Shown in pieces: positions 7,176 through 13,625 of a DNA stretch of 16,555 nt. Source of the DNA: a bacterium. Lineage in GTDB: Bacteria; Bacillota_I; Bacilli_A; RFN20; CAG-826. Location of the stretch: positions 1-16,555 of the forward strand of contig JAHZFY010000013.1 of NCBI GenBank assembly GCA_019421105.1. Reading direction: 5' to 3'. The position numbers were made by a program, and so were the translations under genes. How positions within the stretch are numbered: position 1 is the first letter of the stretch; each line of letters opens with the position of its first letter. Below the pieces are notes generated by a model, which saw nothing but the letters and a program-made list of their open reading frames with translations, was not told where the DNA came from and did not search any database.

Positions 7176-8366
7176 ATGAAAATCCTAGTTGTATGCCAAT
7201 ATTATTATCCAGAAAATTTTGTGATTAGCAATATTTGTGAAGAGTTAGTAAAAAAAGGCCATGAAGTAAGTGTTTTGACCGGACTTCCAAATTATGGCTA
7301 TGATAAAATTTTGCCTGAATATAAAGATGTTCGTTTTGAAAAAATTAATGGTGTCAAAGTAAATCGTGTTAAAATCGTAGCTAAAAAACACAATAAAATA
7401 AAAATCATTTTAAACTATTTATCTTTTTGGTGGAACGCAAAAAAATGGGTTAAAAAATGTAAAGAAAAATACGATTTAGTTTTTTCGATGTCTTTATCAC
7501 CTGTCACGATTTTATCTCCTGCAAATTTATATAAGAAAAGATTCAATGTTAAACATGTTTGTTATTGTGTTGATTTATGGCCTGAATCGGTTTTGATTAC
7601 AAAAGCTGTCAATAAAAAATCATTGATGTATAAAGTCTTATATAAATGGTCGAAAAGTTTATATTCAAAAACTGATGCAATCATTGTTGGTTCACCGTCC
7701 TTTAAAAAGTATTTTGAAGATGTTTTAAATATCAAAACCATTGATATGTATACATTGATACAACCACCTTTATGCCATGATAATGATAATATTTTAAAAC
7801 ATGATTTTGATGATAAGTTTCATATCTTATATTGCGGTAATATAGGTAGAATACAGATGGTTGAAAATATACCTATAGCTATGTCGAAAGTTAATAATGA
7901 AAACGTCATATTTGATATTATTGGCATGGGTCCTAATGTTGAGGAATTAAAAAGAAATATTCAATTATACAATCAAACAAATCGAGTAATTTATCACGGT
8001 AGTATTCCTTTTAAAAAATCCGCGCCTTATTTTAAGGGAGCGTCGTGTTTATATATATCTTTAAAGGGTGATGGATACGTTGGTTCTACTATACCTAATA
8101 AACTAGTTATGTCGATGGGTTTTAAAAAGCCAATATTAGCTATGCTTCAAGGTGATGGTAAAGACATTTTAACTAGATCTAATGGTGGTGTTTTAATCGA
8201 TGAAAGCATCGAAGATTTAGCAAAAAAAATTGACCTTATATCAAGGATGGATAAAGGTCAATTGGATATGTTAGCAAATAATAGTTATTCTTATTTTTTA
8301 GATAACTTAAGCATGGATTCATTCATTGGTGAATTTGAAAAAATATTACTTAGATATATCAGCTAA
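7176..8366 (+). CDS. Glycosyltransferase, GT4-like (WbuB-type)
   Basis: This is a 396-residue GT-B fold glycosyltransferase. The N-terminus reads as a Rossmann strand with the donor-loop pattern (MKILVVCQYYYPENF, 1-15). It continues with the WbuB-like elements GLPNYG (36-41) and CVDLWPES (131-138). In the C-terminal half, a nucleotide-sugar-binding segment includes YCGNIGR (219-225) and STIPNKLVMSMGFKKPI (304-320), where an asparagine takes the place usually held by the first acidic residue of the E-x7-E motif. It probably adds one sugar to a lipid-linked surface polysaccharide on the cytoplasmic face. Its sugar is unknown. No ribosome binding site precedes it. Its last 21 bases overlap the end of the opposing glycosyltransferase gene. 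Confidence 0.87.
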   Translation: MKILVVCQYYYPENFVISNICEELVKKGHEVSVLTGLPNYGYDKILPEYKDVRFEKINGVKVNRVKIVAKKHNKIKIILNYLSFWWNAKKWVKKCKEKYDLVFSMSLSPVTILSPANLYKKRFNVKHVCYCVDLWPESVLITKAVNKKSLMYKVLYKWSKSLYSKTDAIIVGSPSFKKYFEDVLNIKTIDMYTLIQPPLCHDNDNILKHDFDDKFHILYCGNIGRIQMVENIPIAMSKVNNENVIFDIIGMGPNVEELKRNIQLYNQTNRVIYHGSIPFKKSAPYFKGASCLYISLKGDGYVGSTIPNKLVMSMGFKKPILAMLQGDGKDILTRSNGGVLIDESIEDLAKKIDLISRMDKGQLDMLANNSYSYFLDNLSMDSFIGEFEKILLRYIS

Positions 8367-9512
8367 AAAAGAATTTATCAATTCATTTATAGTATTTAAA
8401 CCAAATAATTTAATAACTTTGTCATGTCCTTTTTTTGTAATGTCATCTTTTATTTCTTTTGGCATGGTGATAACTTTAATCATAGCTTCTTTTAAATCAT
8501 CAGGCTCGCATGATTTAGCCCATATGATCTCTTGAGAAAAATATTTTGCAAGCTTTGTATTTTTTGAAGAAATGGTCGGGACACCACTTACAAGATATTC
8601 GATAGTTTTACTTGGAATAGAAAATCTATCTAAATCTTCTGAAAACGGCCTAGGATTAATGTTTGCCACGGCATTTTTTTCATAGTACAACACATCTTTA
8701 ACAGGTAGTGTTTTTAAATATCTAATATTTGTATTATCGCCAATTGCAGCGAGCAATTCATTTTCATCGCCATGATGTCCAGCAATAAATAGATAGTAGT
8801 CTTGATAAATTTTATTTACTTCTTTAAATGCGTCAATCAAATTATAAATGCCGTATCGTTTTAATAACGCTCCTGCAAAAAAGAAGTATGGACAATTTAA
8901 ATTTATCTTATTTTCAAAGGTTTTTTCTTCTACGATTCCTTCGATGACAATATGTGGTTTTTGATGTTTATTATATAAATCATTTAATTCTTCTGTTAAT
9001 GCGATATAGCCATCAAAATTTGAAGCGTTATTTAAAAGATATGTTGAATAAGATTTGTTTGTATTTGAAATATTTGATGGTGAATCAGTAACCACACCGA
9101 TGATTTTATTGTCAGATTTTTTGTGAGCGTGTTTTAAAAACAATATTAAAGATGGATTGATTGTGTCTGTAAAAATAATTGTCTCTTTTCTAATTAATTT
9201 ATTAAAAAGAGCCTTCATTTGCGAACGGCAATTAATCAACTTCTTAAAGATGTTTCTTGAAATAGCCAAATAATGCCATGTGATGTTTTTTGAGCATGTA
9301 ACTGCTTTTTCAAACTTTTTTTGGTCGCATAAAGTTCTTGAAAAAGGTCTTATTGAAATAACATCTACTTCATTATTTATTGAAAGCGATCTAATCAACT
9401 TATTATGAAAATTTTGATTCGATGGGTTAGGGGCTGATTTCCAATGAGTGACATACTCTTTGAAATCATTTTCATCCATAGCGGTTGTCACATAAACAAT
9501 ATGGTTTTTCAT
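8346..9512 (-). CDS. Glycosyltransferase, GT-B fold (family 4-like)
   Basis: The protein has 388 residues. The N-terminal half is diverged but has alternating strands and helices and an early S-x-x-N-x-x-F-H-N-K-L-I-R-S-L segment typical of the acceptor domain. The C-terminal half has the donor-site features: a strand-turn FFFAGALLKRYGIYNLIDAF (210-229), LFIAGHHGDE (241-250) and SIPSKTIEYLVSGVPTI (298-314), which matches the P-S-K-T-x-E-Y-L-x-x-G-x-P motif. It is the second gene of a two-gene operon: its ATG overlaps the upstream TGA (ATGA, 9509-9512), and GGAG lies about ten bases upstream. It converges on the forward glycosyltransferase gene with no visible terminator between them. Confidence 0.85.
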   Translation of the reverse strand: MKNHIVYVTTAMDENDFKEYVTHWKSAPNPSNQNFHNKLIRSLSINNEVDVISIRPFSRTLCDQKKFEKAVTCSKNITWHYLAISRNIFKKLINCRSQMKALFNKLIRKETIIFTDTINPSLILFLKHAHKKSDNKIIGVVTDSPSNISNTNKSYSTYLLNNASNFDGYIALTEELNDLYNKHQKPHIVIEGIVEEKTFENKINLNCPYFFFAGALLKRYGIYNLIDAFKEVNKIYQDYYLFIAGHHGDENELLAAIGDNTNIRYLKTLPVKDVLYYEKNAVANINPRPFSEDLDRFSIPSKTIEYLVSGVPTISSKNTKLAKYFSQEIIWAKSCEPDDLKEAMIKVITMPKEIKDDITKKGHDKVIKLFGLNTINELINSFLADISK

Positions 9513-10594
9513 TTTGTCATCTCCAAAATTGCTTCATATATAGCTCTTGCTTGTTTTTCAATAGTGTTTTCTTTTGCAATGCTCAATGCATTTTCATTCA
9601 TCGATTCATTGATATTTGAAATAGCGTTATCAATTTCTTCTTGTTTTTTCACATCGACTATATATCCATTATAACCATTTTTAATTAGATGAAGAGATGA
9701 AATAACATTATCAGAAGATATGCATGGAATGCCTTGGCTCATCGCTTCGTTAGTGGTGTGGCCATATATATCTTGTTTAGACAAGGTGATAAAACAATCA
9801 GAAGCTTTATAATAATCGTTTAATTCCACGCTTGATTTATATGGAAGAATGATAACATTGTTCATGTTATTTTCTTTAATTATCGATTCGTATAAAGGTT
9901 GTTGTACACCTGAACCAATCAATAGCAAATATTCTTTTTTGTTTATAAACGATTTTATTAATTGAACATTGTTTTTCCTATTTATGAATTGGCAAGGTGA
10001 AATAAATATTTTTTCATCCAGTGGTAAATTTAATTTCTTTCTTAGTTCATTTTTTTCAATTTTAGTTAAAGGTTTATCTAGTTGTTGATATGAATAAACA
10101 GTGGAATTTGGATATGAAAAAATATCTCTTTTTTTAGCACCATAATGAATTAAATAATCATCTGATTCTGGACATGGTGATAGATAAAATCTAGCGCTAG
10201 AAATGATTCTTTTTTTAAACCAATACCTTAAATCAGAATCGCTTTTTATGATGCCTCCATTAATAAATAAACACCAATCAATTTTATGGAAATTTAAATA
10301 TGATATAGCCAATAATTCTGTAAGAGTAGAATAACCATTCATTATTACTAGATCATATTTATTGTTTTTTAAAAAATTTACTAATTCTAGCGTTAAGGAA
10401 TTTTCTTCTCCAAATCTTCCCTTTTTCAAAAAGAAATGGGTAAATTCATATTTATTTTGCTCATAAAATTTTTTGTCTCTATTACTTGCGGAATCCCTTT
10501 CAAAAACAACATCGATAGGAATCAACTTATTCAATTCGTTAAAAACATTAACTTTATAAGGAGCCGGATGGTTAAAAACAATTAAAATTTTCAC
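9509..10594 (-). CDS. Glycosyltransferase family 4-like protein with GTG start
   Basis: The protein has 361 residues and a GT-B fold. The N-terminus MKILIVFNHPAPYKVNVFNE (1-20) matches GT4 enzymes whose first loop reads P-A-P-Y-R. It continues with VIMNGYST (83-90) in the acceptor half. The donor half has the E-x7-E-like motif QDIYGHTTNEAMSQGIP (274-290); the first acidic residue is Asp rather than Glu. It likely transfers a hexose-type sugar to the polysaccharide intermediate, with acceptor and donor unknown. The start codon is GTG: its frame position matches the family start exactly and no in-frame ATG lies near. A strong promoter ends seven bases upstream and no ribosome binding site is visible, so translation is probably leaderless. 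Confidence 0.87.
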   Translation of the reverse strand: MKILIVFNHPAPYKVNVFNELNKLIPIDVVFERDSASNRDKKFYEQNKYEFTHFFLKKGRFGEENSLTLELVNFLKNNKYDLVIMNGYSTLTELLAISYLNFHKIDWCLFINGGIIKSDSDLRYWFKKRIISSARFYLSPCPESDDYLIHYGAKKRDIFSYPNSTVYSYQQLDKPLTKIEKNELRKKLNLPLDEKIFISPCQFINRKNNVQLIKSFINKKEYLLLIGSGVQQPLYESIIKENNMNNVIILPYKSSVELNDYYKASDCFITLSKQDIYGHTTNEAMSQGIPCISSDNVISSLHLIKNGYNGYIVDVKKQEEIDNAISNINESMNENALSIAKENTIEKQARAIYEAILEMTK

Positions 10595-10601
10595 AAGTTA
10601 T

Positions 10602-10629
10602 ATTATATCAATATAAATGTTTTTGTAAA
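10602..10629 (-). promoter_or_regulatory. Strong extended -10 promoter of the reverse glycosyltransferase operon
   Basis: On the minus strand this reads TTTACA (10629-10624), 16 bases, then TATAAT (10607-10602), with TG one base before the hexamer. The GTG start codon follows after seven bases. The -35 hexamer overlaps the likely -35 of ung on the other strand, so the two divergent promoters may compete. Confidence 0.8.
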
Positions 10630-10649
10630 CTTATGAAATGTGCTACTAT
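10623..10649 (+). promoter_or_regulatory. Extended -10 promoter of ung
   Basis: TGCTACTAT (10641-10649) is an extended -10. TTGTAA (10623-10628) lies 15 bases before the hexamer as a possible -35. Six bases separate the -10 from the ATG at 10656. Confidence 0.6.
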
Positions 10650-10655
10650 TTAACT

Positions 10656-11321
10656 ATGGAAAAGACTTGGCCTGAATTTTTTAAAAGAATAAGACAAGAA
10701 AAATATTTTAATGATTTAATAGATTTTATTAATCATGAATATGATTTGCATACTTGCTTTCCTAGAAAAAACCATATTTTTCACGCTTTTAATGTCACAC
10801 CTTTAAAAGATGTTAAAGTGGTTATTTTTGGTCAAGACCCGTATCATGAAATAAATCAGGCAATGGGATTAGCTTTTAGCGTTAATAAAGGTGTTAAAGT
10901 ACCTCCGTCCTTGATTAATATTTTCAAAGAAATAGAAAATGAATTTTCCACTTGTATGGATTATAGCAATGGCGATTTAACTTATTTAGCTAAACAAGGT
11001 GTTTTGTTGCTCAATTCTATTTTAAGTGTCCAAGAAGGAAAACCTTTATCTCATAACATCCCATTGTATACGAAATTTTTTAAAGATGTTTTAACCTTGC
11101 TAAATTCATTGCAACAGCCAATCGTGTTTTTACTTTGGGGTGGATATGCAAAAAGTTTAGCGAAATATTTGAATAATCCAAACCATCTAATTTTAATGGC
11201 TAATCACCCTTCACCTTTAAGCGCGAATAGAGGTGGATGGTTCAATAATAATCATTTTAAAATGTGCAATGACTATCTTATAAAAAATAATTTGGAACCA
11301 ATTAGTTGGTGCAATAAATAA
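10656..11321 (+). CDS. ung: Uracil-DNA glycosylase, family 1
   Basis: This 221-residue enzyme removes uracil from DNA as the first step of base excision repair. Family 1 motifs are visible: the water-activating motif GQDPYH (59-64) with catalytic Asp61, QAMGLAFSV (68-76), LLLNSILSV (117-125) and HPSPLSANRG (184-193) with the catalytic histidine 184. The residues after GQDPYH read EINQ rather than the common GPGQ, a mild deviation. An in-frame ATG at 10638 would add six residues, but it lies upstream of the -10 element and is not conserved in type, so 10656 is chosen. No Shine-Dalgarno sequence precedes it. The gene ends where the promoter of the riboswitch transcript begins, so it appears to be a single-gene unit. 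Confidence 0.95.
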   Translation: MEKTWPEFFKRIRQEKYFNDLIDFINHEYDLHTCFPRKNHIFHAFNVTPLKDVKVVIFGQDPYHEINQAMGLAFSVNKGVKVPPSLINIFKEIENEFSTCMDYSNGDLTYLAKQGVLLLNSILSVQEGKPLSHNIPLYTKFFKDVLTLLNSLQQPIVFLLWGGYAKSLAKYLNNPNHLILMANHPSPLSANRGGWFNNNHFKMCNDYLIKNNLEPISWCNK

Positions 11322-11349
11322 TTGATATTTTTTTGAATTATTCTATAAT
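11322..11349 (+). promoter_or_regulatory. Promoter of the TPP-riboswitch transcript
   Basis: TTGATA (11322-11327), a 16-base spacer and TATAAT (11344-11349) form a near-consensus housekeeping sigma promoter, starting one base after the ung stop codon. The predicted transcription start is about 11355-11357, right at the first bases of the aptamer. Confidence 0.85.
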
Positions 11350-11354
11350 GTTTT

Positions 11355-11435
11355 GCGGGAGCTAGACGTATCTGGCTGAGAGGAGCATAATGACGGGCTC
11401 GACCATACCTGATCTAGGTAATGCTAGCGGAGGGA
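11355..11435 (+). ncRNA. TPP riboswitch aptamer (THI box)
   Basis: The conserved thiamine pyrophosphate aptamer is readable. P2 is CGGG/CTCG (11356-11359 with 11398-11401). P3 is GCTAGA/TCTGGC (11361-11366 with 11371-11376). The CTGAGA core is at 11376-11381, and an extra hairpin GAGC/GCTC lies between it and P2'. ACCTGATCT begins at 11407. P5 is CTAG-GTAATG-CTAG (11414-11427), and the 3' end GCGGAGGGA closes P4 (CCT with AGG). It senses thiamine pyrophosphate to regulate the downstream thiamine transporter. A normal P1 helix is not obvious (see findings). Confidence 0.95.
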
Positions 11436-11463
11436 TATTTTTTATGCCTCCGAGTTTGGAGGA
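11428..11463 (+). promoter_or_regulatory. Riboswitch expression platform hiding the ribosome binding site
   Basis: CCTCC (11447-11451) can pair with the ribosome binding site GGAGG (11458-11462, loop GAGTTT) or with CGGAGG of the aptamer's 3' strand (11428-11433). With TPP bound, the aptamer should hold its own GGAGG, leaving CCTCC free to mask the ribosome binding site. Without TPP the site should be open. Seven T residues follow the hairpin directly, so premature termination is also possible. Confidence 0.75.
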
Positions 11464-11470
11464 TTTTTTT

Positions 11471-12466
11471 ATGGAATTTGTCAAAAAATTCAAAAAAGAG
11501 TTAATTTTAGCAGTACTTTTAACTCTTATGGTCACATTTATCTTTTTGCCATATGTGACTTATTCTGAATCCAGTGAACTTGGAATTTTTGCAATTTTTG
11601 CGCATGGTTTTGACTGGATGGCTGTATTGATGTTTACACCTTTTATCTTGACGATTTTAAGCATTGTATTTGGTGTATACAATCATAATGTTAAACAATT
11701 TGGGCCATTGGCTATTTTCTTTGGTTTAATTGCTTTTGTGCTATTTGTTTTTTCACCTTCTTTTTATGCCTCTTTAATCGGTGTTGAAGAAAGTGAAGTT
11801 ACAATGAGTATTGGCATCATTTTATTATCTGTTTTAACATTAGGTTTTTCATTTTGTACATATCTTGATATGGATAAAACCGAATTTGGGAAAATCAGCG
11901 TATATGAAATGGTGGAAATTTCTTTATTTGTCGCGATTGCAATCGTATTAGATATGTTTGCACAAATCGATATCGGCGCTACTGGTGGTTCAATTGGCTT
12001 TGCTATGTTCCCATTGATGGTGATTACTTTAAGACATGGACCTATTAAAGGTTTTATCGCATCCGGTATTATTTTTGGTTTTATTACATGTTTAACTGAT
12101 GGTTATGGTTTTGTTTATTTCCCATTTGATTATCTATTAGGCTTTGGATCTATTGGATTGCTAGGACTATTCAATCCTTTGATTATGAAAGTAAAAGAAA
12201 ACCCAAAATCTAAAACGCTAGAATTTTTTAAAGGCGTTTTATTTATGGTGGTCGGTGTCTTGATTGTATGTCTTGCAAGAATGCTTGCTTCATCTATTTC
12301 TAGCATGGTATTTTATGGATACTCATTTGGAGCTGCAATGCTTTATCAATTAACCTATGTACCAGGTGCATGTGGTGCATCGTTAGTTGTTCTAATTTTG
12401 CTTTATAAGCCACTTCTTATTATAAATAAGCGTTATCAAATTAAGAAAAATACTGAACTTGATTAA
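11471..12466 (+). CDS. thiT: Thiamine transporter ThiT-like S component with N-terminal membrane extension
   Basis: The protein has 331 residues and is highly hydrophobic. Residues about 145-315 resemble ThiT/YuaJ, the thiamine-binding S component of ECF transporters: EISLFVAIAIVLDMFAQI (149-166), FPLMVITLRHGPIKGFIASG (180-199), FDYLLGFGSIGLLGLF (219-234, where Asp220-Tyr221 align with the Glu-Tyr of ThiT) and YQLTYVPGACGA (292-303). Known ThiT proteins have about 180-200 residues. Here an additional 140 or so residues with about four membrane segments (11-29, 48-70, 78-96, 112-131) precede the domain. The start at 11471 follows GGAGGA with seven bases between; an in-frame ATG at 11390 lies inside the aptamer and is not used. 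Control by the TPP riboswitch supports thiamine or a precursor as substrate. The ECF energising module is not in this window. Confidence 0.85.
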   Translation: MEFVKKFKKELILAVLLTLMVTFIFLPYVTYSESSELGIFAIFAHGFDWMAVLMFTPFILTILSIVFGVYNHNVKQFGPLAIFFGLIAFVLFVFSPSFYASLIGVEESEVTMSIGIILLSVLTLGFSFCTYLDMDKTEFGKISVYEMVEISLFVAIAIVLDMFAQIDIGATGGSIGFAMFPLMVITLRHGPIKGFIASGIIFGFITCLTDGYGFVYFPFDYLLGFGSIGLLGLFNPLIMKVKENPKSKTLEFFKGVLFMVVGVLIVCLARMLASSISSMVFYGYSFGAAMLYQLTYVPGACGASLVVLILLYKPLLIINKRYQIKKNTELD

Positions 12467-12490
12467 AGCGGAGCTATGCTCCGTTTTTTT
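12465..12490 (+). terminator. Intrinsic terminator after thiT
   Basis: The stem CGGAGC-TAT-GCTCCG (12469-12483) is extended by AAAG/TTTT pairs and followed by a run of seven T residues. It overlaps the thiT stop codon. Confidence 0.92.
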
Positions 12491-12526
12491 ATTGATTTGT
12501 TTTTCAATGATTTTCCATTGTAAATA

Positions 12527-12535
12527 TGTTAATAT
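12527..12535 (+). promoter_or_regulatory. Extended -10 promoter of the DUF3137-like/tsa operon
   Basis: TGTTAATAT fits TGnTAnnnT and lies between the thiT terminator and the next gene. No good -35 is seen. A start near 12542 would give a leader of about 15 bases that still contains GGAGG. Confidence 0.55.
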
Positions 12536-12556
12536 TTTTCAATGGAGGATGTATTT

Positions 12557-13624
12557 ATGTCTAATGAGAACCAAAATTTATCAAATCAAGAAAATATTCA
12601 ACCAATCAACATGGATGCGGTTGATATTTTTGAAATCAATAAGGAAATAAATTTCGATACTTTTGAAAGTGATATCGAAGAAGAAAGAAAAAAAGTTTAC
12701 GCTAATTACAAAAAGTCAAAATTAGTTTCTAACATCATAATGGGTGTTGTAGTTGCCTTTATTATTGCTGGCATCATCATGTGGACACAAAATAACGATA
12801 TTTTAAAAATACTTGGTTATGTGTTTTTAGGCCTTGGTGTTGTAACTGTGTTAGTCTTTTATGTTTTTAATCGTAATAAAACGCCACAAATGATTAGAAA
12901 GTATATGGGACTTGTCTCTGATAAATTTAATGCATTTGTTTATCATGATGAAAAATTTAGACATGCTAGCATGAACCCAAATGAAAAAATGGACGCTGCT
13001 ACTATCAGCGCTGATCGTTGCTATGTTGGTGTTGCTAGCTGTGGTTCAAGAAATGTAGTTAAAGGCAAATTTATGGATCATCCATTCATTGTTAGCGATG
13101 TTTCTTGTTCTGGATTAGATGAAAAGAATAAACAAGTAGATTTATTTGTCGGTAAATACTTATCATTTGATAATAACTATAAATTTGATGGAAGAATTAT
13201 CATCAACGTTTGTTTAAAAGGTGATAAGGTATATGACTTACCAAATGATACTTTTGAATTAGAAAAAGTTTTCCATGAAAATCAAATGACTATATGGGCT
13301 AATCCAGGTTTAGATTATAAAGGTGTAGTCAACGATAAATTCTTATCGATTTTAAAACAAATTAAAGTTGCAGAAGATAAACACTTAGTCAATATGAATA
13401 TTGTCATCTGGGGTGGACATAGCGCCGTTTATTTAAGTTATGATAATTCTTTGATGTCATTCCCTTTTGAACATCCATTCACCAAAAAACCAATTGAACA
13501 ATTTAAAAAAGATCAAGATGTCATCTTTGAATTATTTGAATTGATGCTCAAAGAAAAAACTTTAAAAACCGATAAAGTTATTAAAACATCTGATGATGGC
13601 TTAAATAAAGAAAGCGAGGAATAA
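12557..13624 (+). CDS. DUF3137-like membrane protein of unknown function
   Basis: The protein has 355 residues. An acidic, Asn/Gln-rich N-terminal tail (1-50) is followed by two hydrophobic segments (about 57-76 and 84-105) and a soluble domain of about 240 residues. The soluble part has a pattern like DUF3137: a paired-beta region around DHPFIVSDVSCSG, the segment VDLFVGKYLSFD, then a F-x-V-x-x-x-like stretch (MTIWANPGLDYKGVVND) and a late strand AVYLSYDNSLMSFPFE. Assignment to that family is tentative, and its function is unknown. An earlier ATG at 12542 is in frame, but GGAGG (12544-12548) sits eight bases before the ATG at 12557, which is preferred. It leads the operon; the DUF402 gene starts two bases after its stop. 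Confidence 0.75.
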   Translation: MSNENQNLSNQENIQPINMDAVDIFEINKEINFDTFESDIEEERKKVYANYKKSKLVSNIIMGVVVAFIIAGIIMWTQNNDILKILGYVFLGLGVVTVLVFYVFNRNKTPQMIRKYMGLVSDKFNAFVYHDEKFRHASMNPNEKMDAATISADRCYVGVASCGSRNVVKGKFMDHPFIVSDVSCSGLDEKNKQVDLFVGKYLSFDNNYKFDGRIIINVCLKGDKVYDLPNDTFELEKVFHENQMTIWANPGLDYKGVVNDKFLSILKQIKVAEDKHLVNMNIVIWGGHSAVYLSYDNSLMSFPFEHPFTKKPIEQFKKDQDVIFELFELMLKEKTLKTDKVIKTSDDGLNKESEE

Positions 13625-13625
13625 T

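Noticed and set aside
8326..8535. Short plus-strand frame across the glycosyltransferase junction
   Set aside because: It is the out-of-frame shadow of two real genes and contains no recognisable protein features.
10638..10655. Upstream ATG for ung adding MCYYLT
   Set aside because: It overlaps the -10 element (TGCTACTAT), so it would not be in the main transcript, and the product from 10656 matches the family start.
11390..11470. In-frame ATG at 11390 giving a thiT product 27 residues longer
   Set aside because: It lies within the TPP aptamer, has no usable ribosome binding site and adds non-family residues; the ATG at 11471 has GGAGGA at proper distance.
12542..12556. ATG at 12542 as start of the DUF3137-like protein
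   Set aside because: GGAGG comes after this ATG and is correctly spaced for the ATG at 12557; the early ATG also lies at the predicted transcript start.
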